Shown one piece after another: positions 23,879 through 31,857 of a stretch of DNA of 64,000 bases. The notes beneath the pieces are model-generated. The model did not search any database and was not told the DNA's origin. It saw only the letters and a program-made list of their open reading frames with translations. Positions within the stretch are counted from its first letter, which is position 1. Each line of letters starts with the position of its first letter. The position numbers were made by a program, and so were the translations under genes. Source of the stretch: Azospirillum oryzae. GTDB taxonomy: Bacteria; Pseudomonadota; Alphaproteobacteria; Azospirillales; Azospirillaceae. The DNA lies in the NCBI RefSeq assembly GCF_008364795.1, contig NZ_VTTM01000002.1, positions 372,001 through 436,000 on the forward strand. The letters run 5' to 3'.

Positions 23879-24970
23879 CTACAGGTGGCCGGTCCGCGCC
23901 GACTGTTCCAGCGCCTTGATGTGCGACAGGCCGGGCAGGATCTCCGACTTCACGAACTCCATGCGGCGGTTGGGGCCGCCGCCGCCGCGGGCGAAACGGT
24001 GCTTCCACAGGTTCATCTTCACCGCCAGGCCGCACAGCACCCCGCCGATAGTGACGTGGTGGGACGAGATCAATTCGCGGATCGACCGGAAGGTGTCGGC
24101 GTTGATGTCGCTCCAAAAATCCTTGGAGCGGTTGTCGAAGCTCTCGAACCGGCCGGTGATGGAGGTCGAGATGTCGGTCAGGTCGCGGGCGATGTCGTCG
24201 AGCATCCTGATCTGGCGCGGGTCGCGCTTGACCTCGGCGGAGCTGCGGATTTCGCCCATCCAGCCGACGAAGCGCTGCACCTCCGGCACGATCTCGTCCA
24301 GGCATTTGCGGAAATAGGCCAGCGACAGGAAGACGTCGCCGTATTCCTCCAGGAACTGCGGGATCTCGCCCAGGCCGATGTCCAGCCGGTCGGCCATCAT
24401 GCGCAGGTTGCGCAGGGCCTCGTCCCGGTTGGGATTGGCGAACAGCTGGATGATGTCGGTCACATCGGCGACCTGCAACTCCTCCGTGCCATAGACATAT
24501 TCCATCAGCGGCCGGGTGAAGACCCGCATGTAGCTGGTCAGCTCGGCCTTCTTGCGGTCGGACAGGGTCAGCGATTCGACGTTGTTGACGTCGATGTTCA
24601 GCCTCCGCAGCTCGATCCGCGAGGAATAGACGTCGAAGCTGGAAGCGGCGCCGATCTTCTCCAGCTTCACCAGATCGCGTTCGATCTCGTCCTTGTAGGA
24701 TTCGAAATAGGCGGGGATGTGGCGGGGGGAGACTTGCCCGCTGCCGGTCTGGGCATCGCGGAACATCTCCACCACCGTCTGCAGGCGGACATTCTTGATC
24801 AGGCGCGCATGCTGCAGGCCGGGCGTTTCCAATGGGATCGCCGACAAGGGCAGGATGTGAAGGGAATCGCGCGCCTCGTCATCCCAGGCCCTGCGCTTTT
24901 CCGTGTCGGGAGCGGATTTCGCGTCCGCCGCCGTTTCGCTTGCCCCGCCGTCCAACCGACCGTCCCCCAC
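23879..24970 (-). CDS. Conserved-looking protein of unknown function
   Basis: About 363 residues, without signal peptide or membrane helices. After a low-complexity N-terminus of about 35 residues it is mostly helical and charged, with 'LHILPLSAIPLETPGLQHARLIKNVRLQTVVEMF' as its most distinctive start and 'FVGWMGEIRSSAEVKRDPRQIRMLDDIARDLTDIS' later. I do not recognise a family. The start is uncertain: GTG at 24970, a TTG 15 nt further in, or a GTG at 25012 are all possible. A tandem 14-mer lies upstream at 25040-25067. It is convergent with the zinc-ribbon gene. Confidence 0.7.
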   Translation of the reverse strand: MGDGRLDGGASETAADAKSAPDTEKRRAWDDEARDSLHILPLSAIPLETPGLQHARLIKNVRLQTVVEMFRDAQTGSGQVSPRHIPAYFESYKDEIERDLVKLEKIGAASSFDVYSSRIELRRLNIDVNNVESLTLSDRKKAELTSYMRVFTRPLMEYVYGTEELQVADVTDIIQLFANPNRDEALRNLRMMADRLDIGLGEIPQFLEEYGDVFLSLAYFRKCLDEIVPEVQRFVGWMGEIRSSAEVKRDPRQIRMLDDIARDLTDISTSITGRFESFDNRSKDFWSDINADTFRSIRELISSHHVTIGGVLCGLAVKMNLWKHRFARGGGGPNRRMEFVKSEILPGLSHIKALEQSARTGHL

Positions 24971-25039
24971 TGCCTCTTCGCGTCTCGTCTCGGCGATTAT
25001 CGCAGAGCGCACCTTACAACAGGAGTTAGGGCTGACAAG

Positions 25040-25067
25040 GATCGAGATGTGGCGATCGAGATGTGGC
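25040..25067 (+). repeat. Tandem 14-bp repeat
   Basis: GATCGAGATGTGGC occurs twice without gap (25040-25053, 25054-25067), 70-100 nt upstream of the unknown gene ending at 23879. It could be an operator pair or a simple tandem duplication. Confidence 0.7.
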
Positions 25068-25128
25068 CGATTGCAGAGCAACCGGCCGGGGGCGCCCGCC
25101 GATGGCGGCGGCGCCCCGGCCAGACGGG

Positions 25129-25350
25129 TCAATGGACGCTGACCGGTTCCATGTCGTTCTGCACGATGGCGGCGAAGGCCAGATCGCGGTCGGCCACCAC
25201 GCTCAGCGGCGTGCCGTCGGCGGCGTGGATGGCGAAGGCGGCGGTTCCGTCCATCTCGACCGGACGGACATAGGCGACGTCGCCCAGGCCGAAGCTGGCG
25301 AAATCCTGCGGCGACAGCTGGCGCAGCTGGGTGTGGGTATCGTTCATCAT
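25129..25350 (-). CDS. DUF1150 family small protein
   Basis: A 73-residue cytoplasmic protein. The conserved core 'FGLGDVAYVRPV', then 'IHAADGTPLSVVADRDLAFAAIVQNDMEPVSVH', is characteristic of DUF1150 (PF06620), found beside small heat-shock genes in alphaproteobacteria. The ATG at 25350 follows GGGAGA with an 8-nt spacer, and a second ATG comes next. It lies 130 nt downstream of hsp20 on the same strand. The function is unestablished; conserved synteny suggests a role with Hsp20. Confidence 0.85.
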   Translation of the reverse strand: MMNDTHTQLRQLSPQDFASFGLGDVAYVRPVEMDGTAAFAIHAADGTPLSVVADRDLAFAAIVQNDMEPVSVH

Positions 25351-25446
25351 GATCGTGGTCTCCCGGCGGCTCCCCGTCATGGGCGGCCGCGCGTGCAGAG
25401 TGTCGGGGGTAGAGTGTCGGAGAACAGGGGTGAAGGCCGTGACCTG

Positions 25447-25484
25447 GATCAGACTTTCTGGCGATCAGACTTTCCGGCGATCAG
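25447..25484 (+). repeat. Tandem 16-bp repeat at the hsp20 3' end
   Basis: GATCAGACTTTC(T/C)GGC occurs twice (25447-25462, 25463-25478), followed by a partial third copy GATCAG that runs into the hsp20 stop codon at 25481-25483. Confidence 0.7.
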
Positions 25485-25957
25485 TCGTCCCGGCCATCGG
25501 CGGACACGTCGATGGTGCGGGGCATCGCGCCGCCGGGGGCCTTCTTCGGCTGCTCGATCTTGATGGTGCGGACCTTCGGCTCCGGCATTGGGCGGGTCAG
25601 GTCGATGTTGAGCAGCCCGTTGTCGAGCGAGCAGCCCACCACCTCGATCCCCTCGGCCAGGACGAAGCTGCGCTGGAACTGCCGCGCGGCGATGCCGCGG
25701 TGCAGGTAGACGCGCGACTTGTCGTCGGTCTGGCGGCCGCGGATGACCAGCTGGTTGTCCTCGATCTGGACCGACAGGTCATCGGAGGTGAAGCCGGCCA
25801 CGGCGAGCGTGATGCGCAGGCCGTCGTCGCCGATCTGCTCGATGTTGTAGGGGGGATAGCCTTCGGCCGAATTCTTGGCGATCCGGTCGAGCGTCCGCTC
25901 GAACTGGTCGAAGCCAAGCAGCAGCGGGCTGTTGAAGAGCGAAAGGCGAGTCGTCAC
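25481..25957 (-). CDS. Small heat-shock protein, Hsp20/IbpA type
   Basis: A 158-residue alpha-crystallin chaperone. 'GYPPYNIEQIGDDGLRITLAVAGF' opens the domain at about residue 34, 'IRGRQTDDKSRVYLHRGIAARQFQRSF' is the class-A core, and 'DNGLLNIDLTRPMPEPK' ends it. The C-terminal 'RTIKI' serves as the I-x-I-type tail. The start is GTG at 25957, preceded by GGAGGAT within a ROSE-like hairpin. DUF1150 follows. A second Hsp20 lies at 58922. Confidence 0.93.
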   Translation of the reverse strand: MTTRLSLFNSPLLLGFDQFERTLDRIAKNSAEGYPPYNIEQIGDDGLRITLAVAGFTSDDLSVQIEDNQLVIRGRQTDDKSRVYLHRGIAARQFQRSFVLAEGIEVVGCSLDNGLLNIDLTRPMPEPKVRTIKIEQPKKAPGGAMPRTIDVSADGRDD

Positions 25958-26050
25958 GACGCATCCTCCTCACGACGGGAGCGAGTTGCGAAAGATGGGC
26001 CCGTTTCCGGCGCCCGGCGGGTCGGCGGCCCAGCATCGGCCGGCACCGCC
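25958..26050 (-). promoter_or_regulatory. ROSE-like RNA thermometer of the first hsp20
   Basis: In the leader, UCGCUCC (complement of 25978-25984) faces the ribosome-binding site GGAGGAU (complement of 25963-25969) across an 8-nt loop. Pairing includes the G-G and U-U mismatches known from the 3' hairpin of ROSE elements. Upstream ROSE hairpins were not worked out. Confidence 0.6.
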
Positions 26051-26100
26051 ATGCCTATAGATTGGGAGAGCCGAGGTCGCGGTCAAGAACCCTGTGAGCC

Positions 26101-27243
26101 TCAGGAATGGTTAAGAATTTCAGGCGCCTCGCCGAGCGCCACCGCCACCGCGTCGGCGATGGCCAGACAGGAGGTCAGACCGGGCGATTCGATGCCGAAC
26201 AGGTTGACCAGACCGTCCACCCCATGGGTGTCCGGCCCCTGGATCAGGAAGTCGGCCTGCGGTTGCCCCGGCCCGCTCAGCTTCGGCCGCACGCCGGAAT
26301 AGGCCGGCACCAGCGCGCCGTCCGGCAGACCCGGCCAATAGGCGCGCACCGCGCCGTAGAAGGAGTCGGCACGGGCGGGATCGACGGCGTAATCAACGCT
26401 GCCCTCCATATCGCCCAGCCATTCCACGTCGGGACCGAACCGGGCCTGTCCGGCGAGGTCCAGCGTCAGGTGCACGCCCAGCCCGCCCTCCACCGGCACC
26501 GGATAGACCAGCCGCGAGAAGGGGGAGCGGCCGGCGGCCAGCGCATAGTAGTTGCCCTTCGCCAGCACGCGCGGCGGCACATGGACGGCGTCCAGACCCT
26601 CCAGCCCGCGCGCCACGCCCCAGGCGCCCAAGCCCCCGGCGTTGACCAGGGTGGAGCAGGCGATGCGCATCGGCTCCGCCCCGCCGACCTCCAGTTCGAA
26701 GCCGGTGGCGGTGCGGTGCGAGCGCGTCAGCGGGCTCAGCAGCGCCAGCATCGCCCCGGCCTCCTCCGCGTCGCCCAGCAGGGCCAGCATCAGCCCGTGG
26801 CTGTCGATGATGCCGGTGGAGGGCGACAGCAGGGCGCCGACGGTGCGCAGGTTGGGCTCCCATGCCCGTGCGGTGGCGGCGTCGATCTCGGTCAGGTCGG
26901 TGACGCCGTTGGCGGCGGCCTGGGCGCGGATCGCCGCCAGCTTGGGCAACTGGTTCTCCTCCGTCGCGACGATCAGCTTGCCGACGCGGCGATGCTCGAC
27001 CCCATGGGCGGCGCAATAGTCATAGAGCGCGTCGCGGCCGGGCACGCACAGCCGGGCGCGCAGGCTGCCGGTGGGGTAATAGATTCCGGCATGGATGACC
27101 TCGGAGTTGCGCGAGCTGGTGCCGGTGCCGATGGCGTCCGCCGCCTCCAGCACGATCACCTCGCGCCCGGCCCGTGCCAGCCGCCGCGCCACCGCCAGCC
27201 CGACCACGCCCGCCCCGACGACCACGCACTCCACCCGTTCCAT
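26101..27243 (-). CDS. FAD-dependent oxidoreductase, L-2-hydroxyglutarate oxidase-like
   Basis: A 380-residue DAO-superfamily enzyme. The FAD-binding '[21 protein letters not shown]' is at residues 6-26, followed by '[19 protein letters not shown]', the marker stretch of the LhgO/L2HGDH family. '[14 protein letters not shown]' and the C-terminal '[24 protein letters not shown]' also match. It probably oxidises L-2-hydroxyglutarate to 2-oxoglutarate and passes electrons to quinone. The ATG at 27243 follows AGGA. It is divergent from rpsD. Confidence 0.88.
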   Translation of the reverse strand: MERVECVVVGAGVVGLAVARRLARAGREVIVLEAADAIGTGTSSRNSEVIHAGIYYPTGSLRARLCVPGRDALYDYCAAHGVEHRRVGKLIVATEENQLPKLAAIRAQAAANGVTDLTEIDAATARAWEPNLRTVGALLSPSTGIIDSHGLMLALLGDAEEAGAMLALLSPLTRSHRTATGFELEVGGAEPMRIACSTLVNAGGLGAWGVARGLEGLDAVHVPPRVLAKGNYYALAAGRSPFSRLVYPVPVEGGLGVHLTLDLAGQARFGPDVEWLGDMEGSVDYAVDPARADSFYGAVRAYWPGLPDGALVPAYSGVRPKLSGPGQPQADFLIQGPDTHGVDGLVNLFGIESPGLTSCLAIADAVAVALGEAPEILNHS

Positions 27244-27332
27244 CGCGCCATTCCTGCCTGCAGCTTGCGGTGCCGGGAAAGGGAGCGCAAAAGGATGGGA
27301 GGGCGCAAGAAGTTCCGGATATGCCGTCGGGC

Positions 27333-27360
27333 TTGACTCGGCGGCGCCAATGGGTATTGT
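27333..27360 (+). promoter_or_regulatory. Promoter candidate for rpsD
   Basis: TTGACT (27333-27338), 16-nt spacer, TATTGT (27355-27360). A second candidate with TTGACG at 27401-27406 and TAACAG at 27423-27428 lies nearer the gene. Confidence 0.45.
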
Positions 27361-27483
27361 GCGCGCCTTCACCTCCTGGGAAAGCGGGCGCGCGCAATCT
27401 TTGACGCCCCGTCCGCCGCCTGTAACAGGGCGGATGGAACTACCGGGACAACATCAACTCGTGTCCAACGAGGCCTGAGAGTT

Positions 27484-28098
27484 ATGAGCAAGCGTCAAGA
27501 GTCCAAGTACAAGATCGACCGCCGCCTTGGCGTCAACCTGTGGGGCCGTGCCAAGAGCCCGCTGAACAAGCGCGAGTATGGCCCGGGCCAGCATGGCCAG
27601 CGCCGCAAGAAGCCGTCGGACTACGGTCTGCAGCTGATGGCCAAGCAGAAGCTGAAGGGCTATTACGGCAACATCGGCGAGAAGCAGTTCCGCCGTATCT
27701 ATGCCGAGGCCGTCCGCCGCAAGGGCGACACCGGCGAGAACCTGGTCGGCCTGCTGGAGCGCCGTCTGGACGCGGTGGTCTACCGCATGAAGTTCGCGCC
27801 GACCCCGTTCGCCGCGCGTCAGCTGATCAACCACGGCCACATCCTGGTCAACGGCCGCCGCCTGAACATCGCGTCGGCCCGCATCAAGGACAACGACACC
27901 GTCGAGGTGCGCGCCAAGTCCAAGCAGATGGCGCTGATCCTGGAAGCCTCCGCTTCCGGCGAGCGTGACATCCCCGATTACCTGGAAGTCGACAGCAGCG
28001 CGCTGAAGGGCCGCTTCGTCCGCGCCCCGCTGCTGGCCGACGTTCCGTACCCGGTCCAGATGGAACCGAACCTGGTCATCGAGTTCTACTCGCGCTGA
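27484..28098 (+). CDS. rpsD: 30S ribosomal protein S4
   Basis: A 204-residue primary 16S rRNA-binding protein that nucleates 30S assembly. '[19 protein letters not shown]', '[12 protein letters not shown]' and the S4 RNA-binding domain '[32 protein letters not shown]' are diagnostic. The length and end 'LVIEFYSR' are canonical. It stands alone, as usual in Rhodospirillales, with its own promoter region and a strong terminator. Confidence 0.98.
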   Translation: MSKRQESKYKIDRRLGVNLWGRAKSPLNKREYGPGQHGQRRKKPSDYGLQLMAKQKLKGYYGNIGEKQFRRIYAEAVRRKGDTGENLVGLLERRLDAVVYRMKFAPTPFAARQLINHGHILVNGRRLNIASARIKDNDTVEVRAKSKQMALILEASASGERDIPDYLEVDSSALKGRFVRAPLLADVPYPVQMEPNLVIEFYSR

Positions 28099-28121
28099 TC
28101 GGTCGGCTCCCGCCGAACGCG

Positions 28122-28151
28122 AAAGGCCGCTCCCTCGGGAGCGGCCTTTTT
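28122..28151 (+). terminator. Intrinsic terminator of rpsD
   Basis: A stem of about 12 bp (AAGGCCGCTCCC and its complement) with a TC loop, followed by TTTTT, 24 nt after the stop. Its A-rich 5' side lets it also act on the convergent operon end. Confidence 0.9.
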
Positions 28152-28198
28152 GCTTTTCAGCTGGTCGCCTGCCAATGCGGTTCCTCCCGCATGCAGTG

Positions 28199-29416
28199 CT
28201 ATTTCCGCCGCGTCAGCAGCAGCGCCGTCAGGTCGTCGTCGATGGGGCCGGTCGCGTTCAGGTCGCCGAGCAGGCCGGACAGCAGGGCGGCGTCGTCCGG
28301 CTCCTGCAGTCGGCGGGCGAACAGGGTGGCGAGGCCGTATTCGTCCAGAACCTCGTGGCTGTCCTCGCCGCCGATCGGGATCTCGATGGCGGCGTCGGAG
28401 TAGAGGAACAGGCGGGCGCCGGGCGGCATCGGCATCAGGCGGCTGTCGTAGCTGGCCGACGCCAGCAGGCCGAGCGGCAGGCCGCTGCCGTCGCCCAACC
28501 GCGGCGCCTCGTCGCCGGGATGCCACATCATTGGCGCCGTCGATCCGGCCGAGGCATAGTGGAACAGGCCGGCCGCCGGGTCGATCACGCCGGTCAGCAT
28601 CGTCGCGAACTGGCCGCAGGGCAGCAGCCCGCACAGCCGGCGGTTCACGGCGGCCAGGAACTCCGCCGGGCTCAACTCCGTGCTGCCGATCTGGCGGCAG
28701 ATGGCGTCCAGCCGGAAGGTGTTCAGCGCCGCACCGACGCCATGGCCGGAGAAATCAACCAGATAGATTGCCACCCGGCCATCCGGCAGCCGATTGATTC
28801 CCCAGAAATCGCCGCCCAGCTCTGACGAGGGGGCGAAATGGGTATGGATGGCGATGCCGGTCGCCGCCTCCAGCTCCGCCAGCCGGTCGGGGCCGGGCAG
28901 CATCCGGGCCTGCATGGCACGGGCCAGCTCCAGCTCGGCTTCCGTGCGGCCGTGATACTGCTGCAGGTCGCGCAGCATGGTGCGCTTGCGCAGATGGATG
29001 CGGACGCGGGCCAGCAGTTCCACCGCGTTGATCGGCTTGGTGACATAGTCGGTCGCCCCGGCGGCGAAGGCGCGGGCGCGATCCTCCGCCCGGTTCAGGC
29101 TTGACTGCACCAGGACCGGCAGCGATTTCCAGCGCGGATCGGCGCGCAGGCGCCGGCACATCTCGAACCCGTCCATCTGCGGCATCATCAGGTCGAGCAG
29201 CACGAGGTCGGGCTTGAACCGCTCGATCCGGACCAGGGCGTCGTGCCCGTCCTCCGCCTGTTCGATCAGGGTGATGCCGCCGCGTTCCAGCAATGCCAGC
29301 AGCAGATGGCGGTTGATGCGGTTGTCGTCGACGACCAGCACACGGGCGCCGGCCAGCCCGTCGAAGGCATCGCGCGTCTCTATCGGCAGCAGTCCGGGTG
29401 GCGGGGAACCGGTCAT
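28199..29416 (-). CDS. Response regulator with PP2C/SpoIIE phosphatase output
   Basis: A 405-residue RsbU/RssB-like protein. The receiver domain (about 25-145) has 'VLVVDDNRINR', acceptor Asp in 'LVLLDLMMPQMDG' and Lys in 'YVTKPI'. A linker helix follows ('ELELARAMQARMLP'). The PP2C domain (about 190-400) has 'ELGGDFWGI', 'IYLVDFSGHGVGAALNTF', 'LFLYSDAAIE' and 'DDDLTALLL', so the metal-binding aspartates are all present. It should dephosphorylate a STAS anti-anti-sigma-type protein when its receiver is phosphorylated. It is the last gene of the che/partner-switch operon; its ATG overlaps the stop of the upstream paralogue (ATGA). Confidence 0.9.
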   Translation of the reverse strand: MTGSPPPGLLPIETRDAFDGLAGARVLVVDDNRINRHLLLALLERGGITLIEQAEDGHDALVRIERFKPDLVLLDLMMPQMDGFEMCRRLRADPRWKSLPVLVQSSLNRAEDRARAFAAGATDYVTKPINAVELLARVRIHLRKRTMLRDLQQYHGRTEAELELARAMQARMLPGPDRLAELEAATGIAIHTHFAPSSELGGDFWGINRLPDGRVAIYLVDFSGHGVGAALNTFRLDAICRQIGSTELSPAEFLAAVNRRLCGLLPCGQFATMLTGVIDPAAGLFHYASAGSTAPMMWHPGDEAPRLGDGSGLPLGLLASASYDSRLMPMPPGARLFLYSDAAIEIPIGGEDSHEVLDEYGLATLFARRLQEPDDAALLSGLLGDLNATGPIDDDLTALLLTRRK

Positions 29417-30675
29417 GGCGCCGTCTCCCGCTCGATCCACAGCAAGGTGTGGTCGTCGCCGCTGGCCTGGCCCAGGGCAAAGCCCAGCGAGCGGACCACC
29501 GCGTCGAAACCCTCGCCTTCCGCCACCGCGCGGGCGATCATCCAGCCAAGCCCGATTCCGGTCCCGCCGGCGTCCAGCGCTTCCAGCACCGCGACGGAGT
29601 AAAGCGCCAGCACGCCGCCGCGCGGCAGCTCCATCATTTCGCTGCGATAGCGGGTGCCGGGGGCGATGCCGATCGGCAGGCCGGTGGCCAGGCCGAAATG
29701 CGGCCCGCCGTCATCATCCAGGATCATCGGCGGGGCGCCGTCGGCCGAGGCGTGGATGAAGCGGCCGGCCCCGCCGTCCACCACCCCATAGGTCATGGTC
29801 GCCTTTTCCCCCGCTGCCAGAAGCCCGGCGGCGCGGTCGTTCAGCGCGGTCAGCAGGCCGGCGGCATCATGGCCGTGGATGGGCCCCAGCTCCTGCAGAA
29901 GGGTATGCAGGCGGAAGGCGTTCAGCGCCGCCGAAACCCCGCGGCCGGCGACATTCAGCAGATAGACGCCGAAGCGCCCTCCGCCGAGCGGCAGGAGCCC
30001 CCACAGGTCGCCGCCGAGATGGGGGGAGATCGCGCTGTGGGCCCGCAGGCGGCAGCCGGCGGCGGCGGCCACCGCGTCGCATTGCGCCGGGGTCGGCAGC
30101 AGGTGCTCATGCATCGACCGGGCGATGGACAGTTCCGCCTCCACCCGCGCCCGATAGGCCTGCAGGCGGCGGATCAGCACCCGGTCTTCCAGATGGATGC
30201 GCACGCGGGCCAGCAGTTCGGTGCGCTCCAGCGGCTTCGACACCAGATCCGTGGTGCCGGCGGCGAAGGCGCGGTTGCGGTCCTCGCCGGACGACAGCGC
30301 GGTCTGCACCAGGATCGGCAGGTCGGCGGTCTCCGGCATGGCGCGCAGGCGGCGGCAGACCTCGAACCCGTCCATTCCCGGCATCATGATGTCGAGGATC
30401 AGCAGGTCGGGGAGAGCGGCCTCGATCATCGCCAGAGCCTCCAGCCCGCTTGCGGCGAAGGAGACCCTGCGGAAGCCGGCTTCGGCCAGGAAGGCGCCGA
30501 TCAGGGTGCGGTTGAAGGCGGTGTCGTCCACCACCAGGATCGGGCAATCGAGAATGGTGCAGTCGGGTTCCTGGCAGTCGCAGGCACGGCCGTCCGGTCG
30601 CTGCGGATCGGCAAACCCGTCCGGCGCCGCCGACACGGCCGCGCAGCCGGGGCTATGCCATCCCGCCGCGGTCAC
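29413..30675 (-). CDS. REC-PP2C paralogue with degenerate phosphatase site
   Basis: A 420-residue protein of the same layout as its neighbour. The receiver is intact ('ILVVDDTAFNR', 'LLILDIMMPGMDG', 'DLVSKPL'). In the PP2C domain the first Asp is kept ('HLGGDLWGL'). The segment corresponding to 'VDFSGHG' reads 'LNVAGRG', and 'YSDAAIE' reads 'YSVAVLE', so two metal ligands are replaced. The C-terminal 'GDDHTLLW' keeps acidic residues. It is probably a pseudo-phosphatase or a receiver-controlled binding protein (inference). A cysteine pair ('CDCQEPDC') lies in its N-terminal extension. Its ATG overlaps the stop of the kinase gene upstream. Confidence 0.85.
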   Translation of the reverse strand: MTAAGWHSPGCAAVSAAPDGFADPQRPDGRACDCQEPDCTILDCPILVVDDTAFNRTLIGAFLAEAGFRRVSFAASGLEALAMIEAALPDLLILDIMMPGMDGFEVCRRLRAMPETADLPILVQTALSSGEDRNRAFAAGTTDLVSKPLERTELLARVRIHLEDRVLIRRLQAYRARVEAELSIARSMHEHLLPTPAQCDAVAAAAGCRLRAHSAISPHLGGDLWGLLPLGGGRFGVYLLNVAGRGVSAALNAFRLHTLLQELGPIHGHDAAGLLTALNDRAAGLLAAGEKATMTYGVVDGGAGRFIHASADGAPPMILDDDGGPHFGLATGLPIGIAPGTRYRSEMMELPRGGVLALYSVAVLEALDAGGTGIGLGWMIARAVAEGEGFDAVVRSLGFALGQASGDDHTLLWIERETAP

Positions 30676-31493
30676 AGCCGGAACCTCAGGCGGATGCTGC
30701 GGCCGCCATTTCCGATCTCCAGCTCTTCGGCGATGTTGCCGATCAGGTCGAGGCCGCGGCCGGAGGCGCCGGAACTGATGCGCGGGCCGGGGGTGAAGCC
30801 GGCGCCTTCGTCGGTGACCTCCACCGTCGCCAGCGCGCGGTCATTCTGCGTCGGTCCATTCTGCGTCGGGCCATCTTCCGCAGGATCGATCCGCAACGCG
30901 ATGATGATGCGCCGGGCGGCCAGGGTCGGGTCGGCCAGACGATCGCCCAGGTCGCGGGAAAAGCGTTCCAGTTCCTGCGCGCTCAGCTCCTTCATGCCGG
31001 CGACGCCCAGGTTGCCATGGACCAGCGCGTTGCTGACCGCCTCGTGCAGGGCCAGCTCCAGATCGTCGCGGCGGTCCCCGTCCAGCCGATGGCGCGCGTT
31101 CAGCGCGGCCAGCAGCCGCCCGCCGAGTTGGAGATCATGGGCGGTCGCGGTGGTCAGGTTGAGGTAGAGGTCGTTGCCCGTCGCTTCGGCGAGCAGCGGG
31201 ACCAGCCCGGCGGCATCGCTGCCGTCCGGCGGCTCGATCCAGGCGGCGACCGGGGGAAGCCACAGCTCGTCGGCATCGCTGCCGGGGTCCGCTCCGGTCA
31301 GCAGGACAGCCAGCGCCGCCGGCCCGGCGGGCTCTGCAACCGGGGCCAGACCCAGAGCCTGAGCCAGCCGCCCAAGCCGTTCGGCCGGCATCCCCGGAGC
31401 CGCGAGGCCGGCGAAGCGGGTGCGGCATCCGACCGTCCCGGCCGCGCCCCGGGCCGCGCTGTCGGCCGCGCTCTGGGTCGTCCCGTCGCTCAC
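30672..31493 (-). CDS. RsbW-like ATP-binding anti-sigma/partner-switch kinase
   Basis: A 273-residue protein with a GHKL-type ATPase domain in its C-terminal half: 'DDLELALHEAVSNALVHGN' (N box), 'VTDEGAGF' (G1 box) and 'GRGLDLI'. The N-terminal 120 residues are Ala/Gly-rich and unrecognised. 'GPTQNGPTQN' is a small internal duplication. It would phosphorylate the STAS protein encoded just upstream (5-nt gap) and be countered by the PP2C proteins downstream. No sigma factor gene is adjacent, so the output could be chemotactic rather than transcriptional. Confidence 0.85.
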   Translation of the reverse strand: MSDGTTQSAADSAARGAAGTVGCRTRFAGLAAPGMPAERLGRLAQALGLAPVAEPAGPAALAVLLTGADPGSDADELWLPPVAAWIEPPDGSDAAGLVPLLAEATGNDLYLNLTTATAHDLQLGGRLLAALNARHRLDGDRRDDLELALHEAVSNALVHGNLGVAGMKELSAQELERFSRDLGDRLADPTLAARRIIIALRIDPAEDGPTQNGPTQNDRALATVEVTDEGAGFTPGPRISSGASGRGLDLIGNIAEELEIGNGGRSIRLRFRL

Positions 31494-31498
31494 CGGGA

Positions 31499-31804
31499 TC
31501 AGTCCTCCATCGGAACGATCTTGGCGATCTGCGCCACGGTCAGCACCCGCTTCACCTGACCGGCGGCGCCCCGCAGAACGAATTGCTTGGCAGCGCGGTC
31601 CATCTCCTCCCGCGCGATCAGCAGCATGCCGATGCCGGCGGAATCGACGAACTCCAGCGACGACAGGTCGAGCACCTGGCGCTTGAGCTTGTTCTGCCCC
31701 ATCTCGCCGATCAGGGTCCGCAACTTTGCATGGTCGTTGAATGTCAGGCGGCCGCGCAGGCGGACGACCGCCTCCTGATCGCGCACTTCTATGCCGTAAT
31801 CCAT
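31499..31804 (-). CDS. STAS-domain anti-sigma factor antagonist-like protein
   Basis: A 101-residue single STAS domain. 'GRLTFNDHAKLRTLI' and 'LDLSSLEFVDSAGIGMLLIARE' carry the conserved D-S phosphorylation site (Ser of DSAG). It fits the SpoIIAA/RsbV partner of the RsbW-like kinase encoded next. It starts with ATG at 31804, 53 nt after the MCP-like gene. Confidence 0.92.
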   Translation of the reverse strand: MDYGIEVRDQEAVVRLRGRLTFNDHAKLRTLIGEMGQNKLKRQVLDLSSLEFVDSAGIGMLLIAREEMDRAAKQFVLRGAAGQVKRVLTVAQIAKIVPMED

Positions 31805-31857
31805 GGCCCCGTCTTTCCGGAAAAGTGGTTCACTGTACAGGCGGCGGGCGCACCGCG

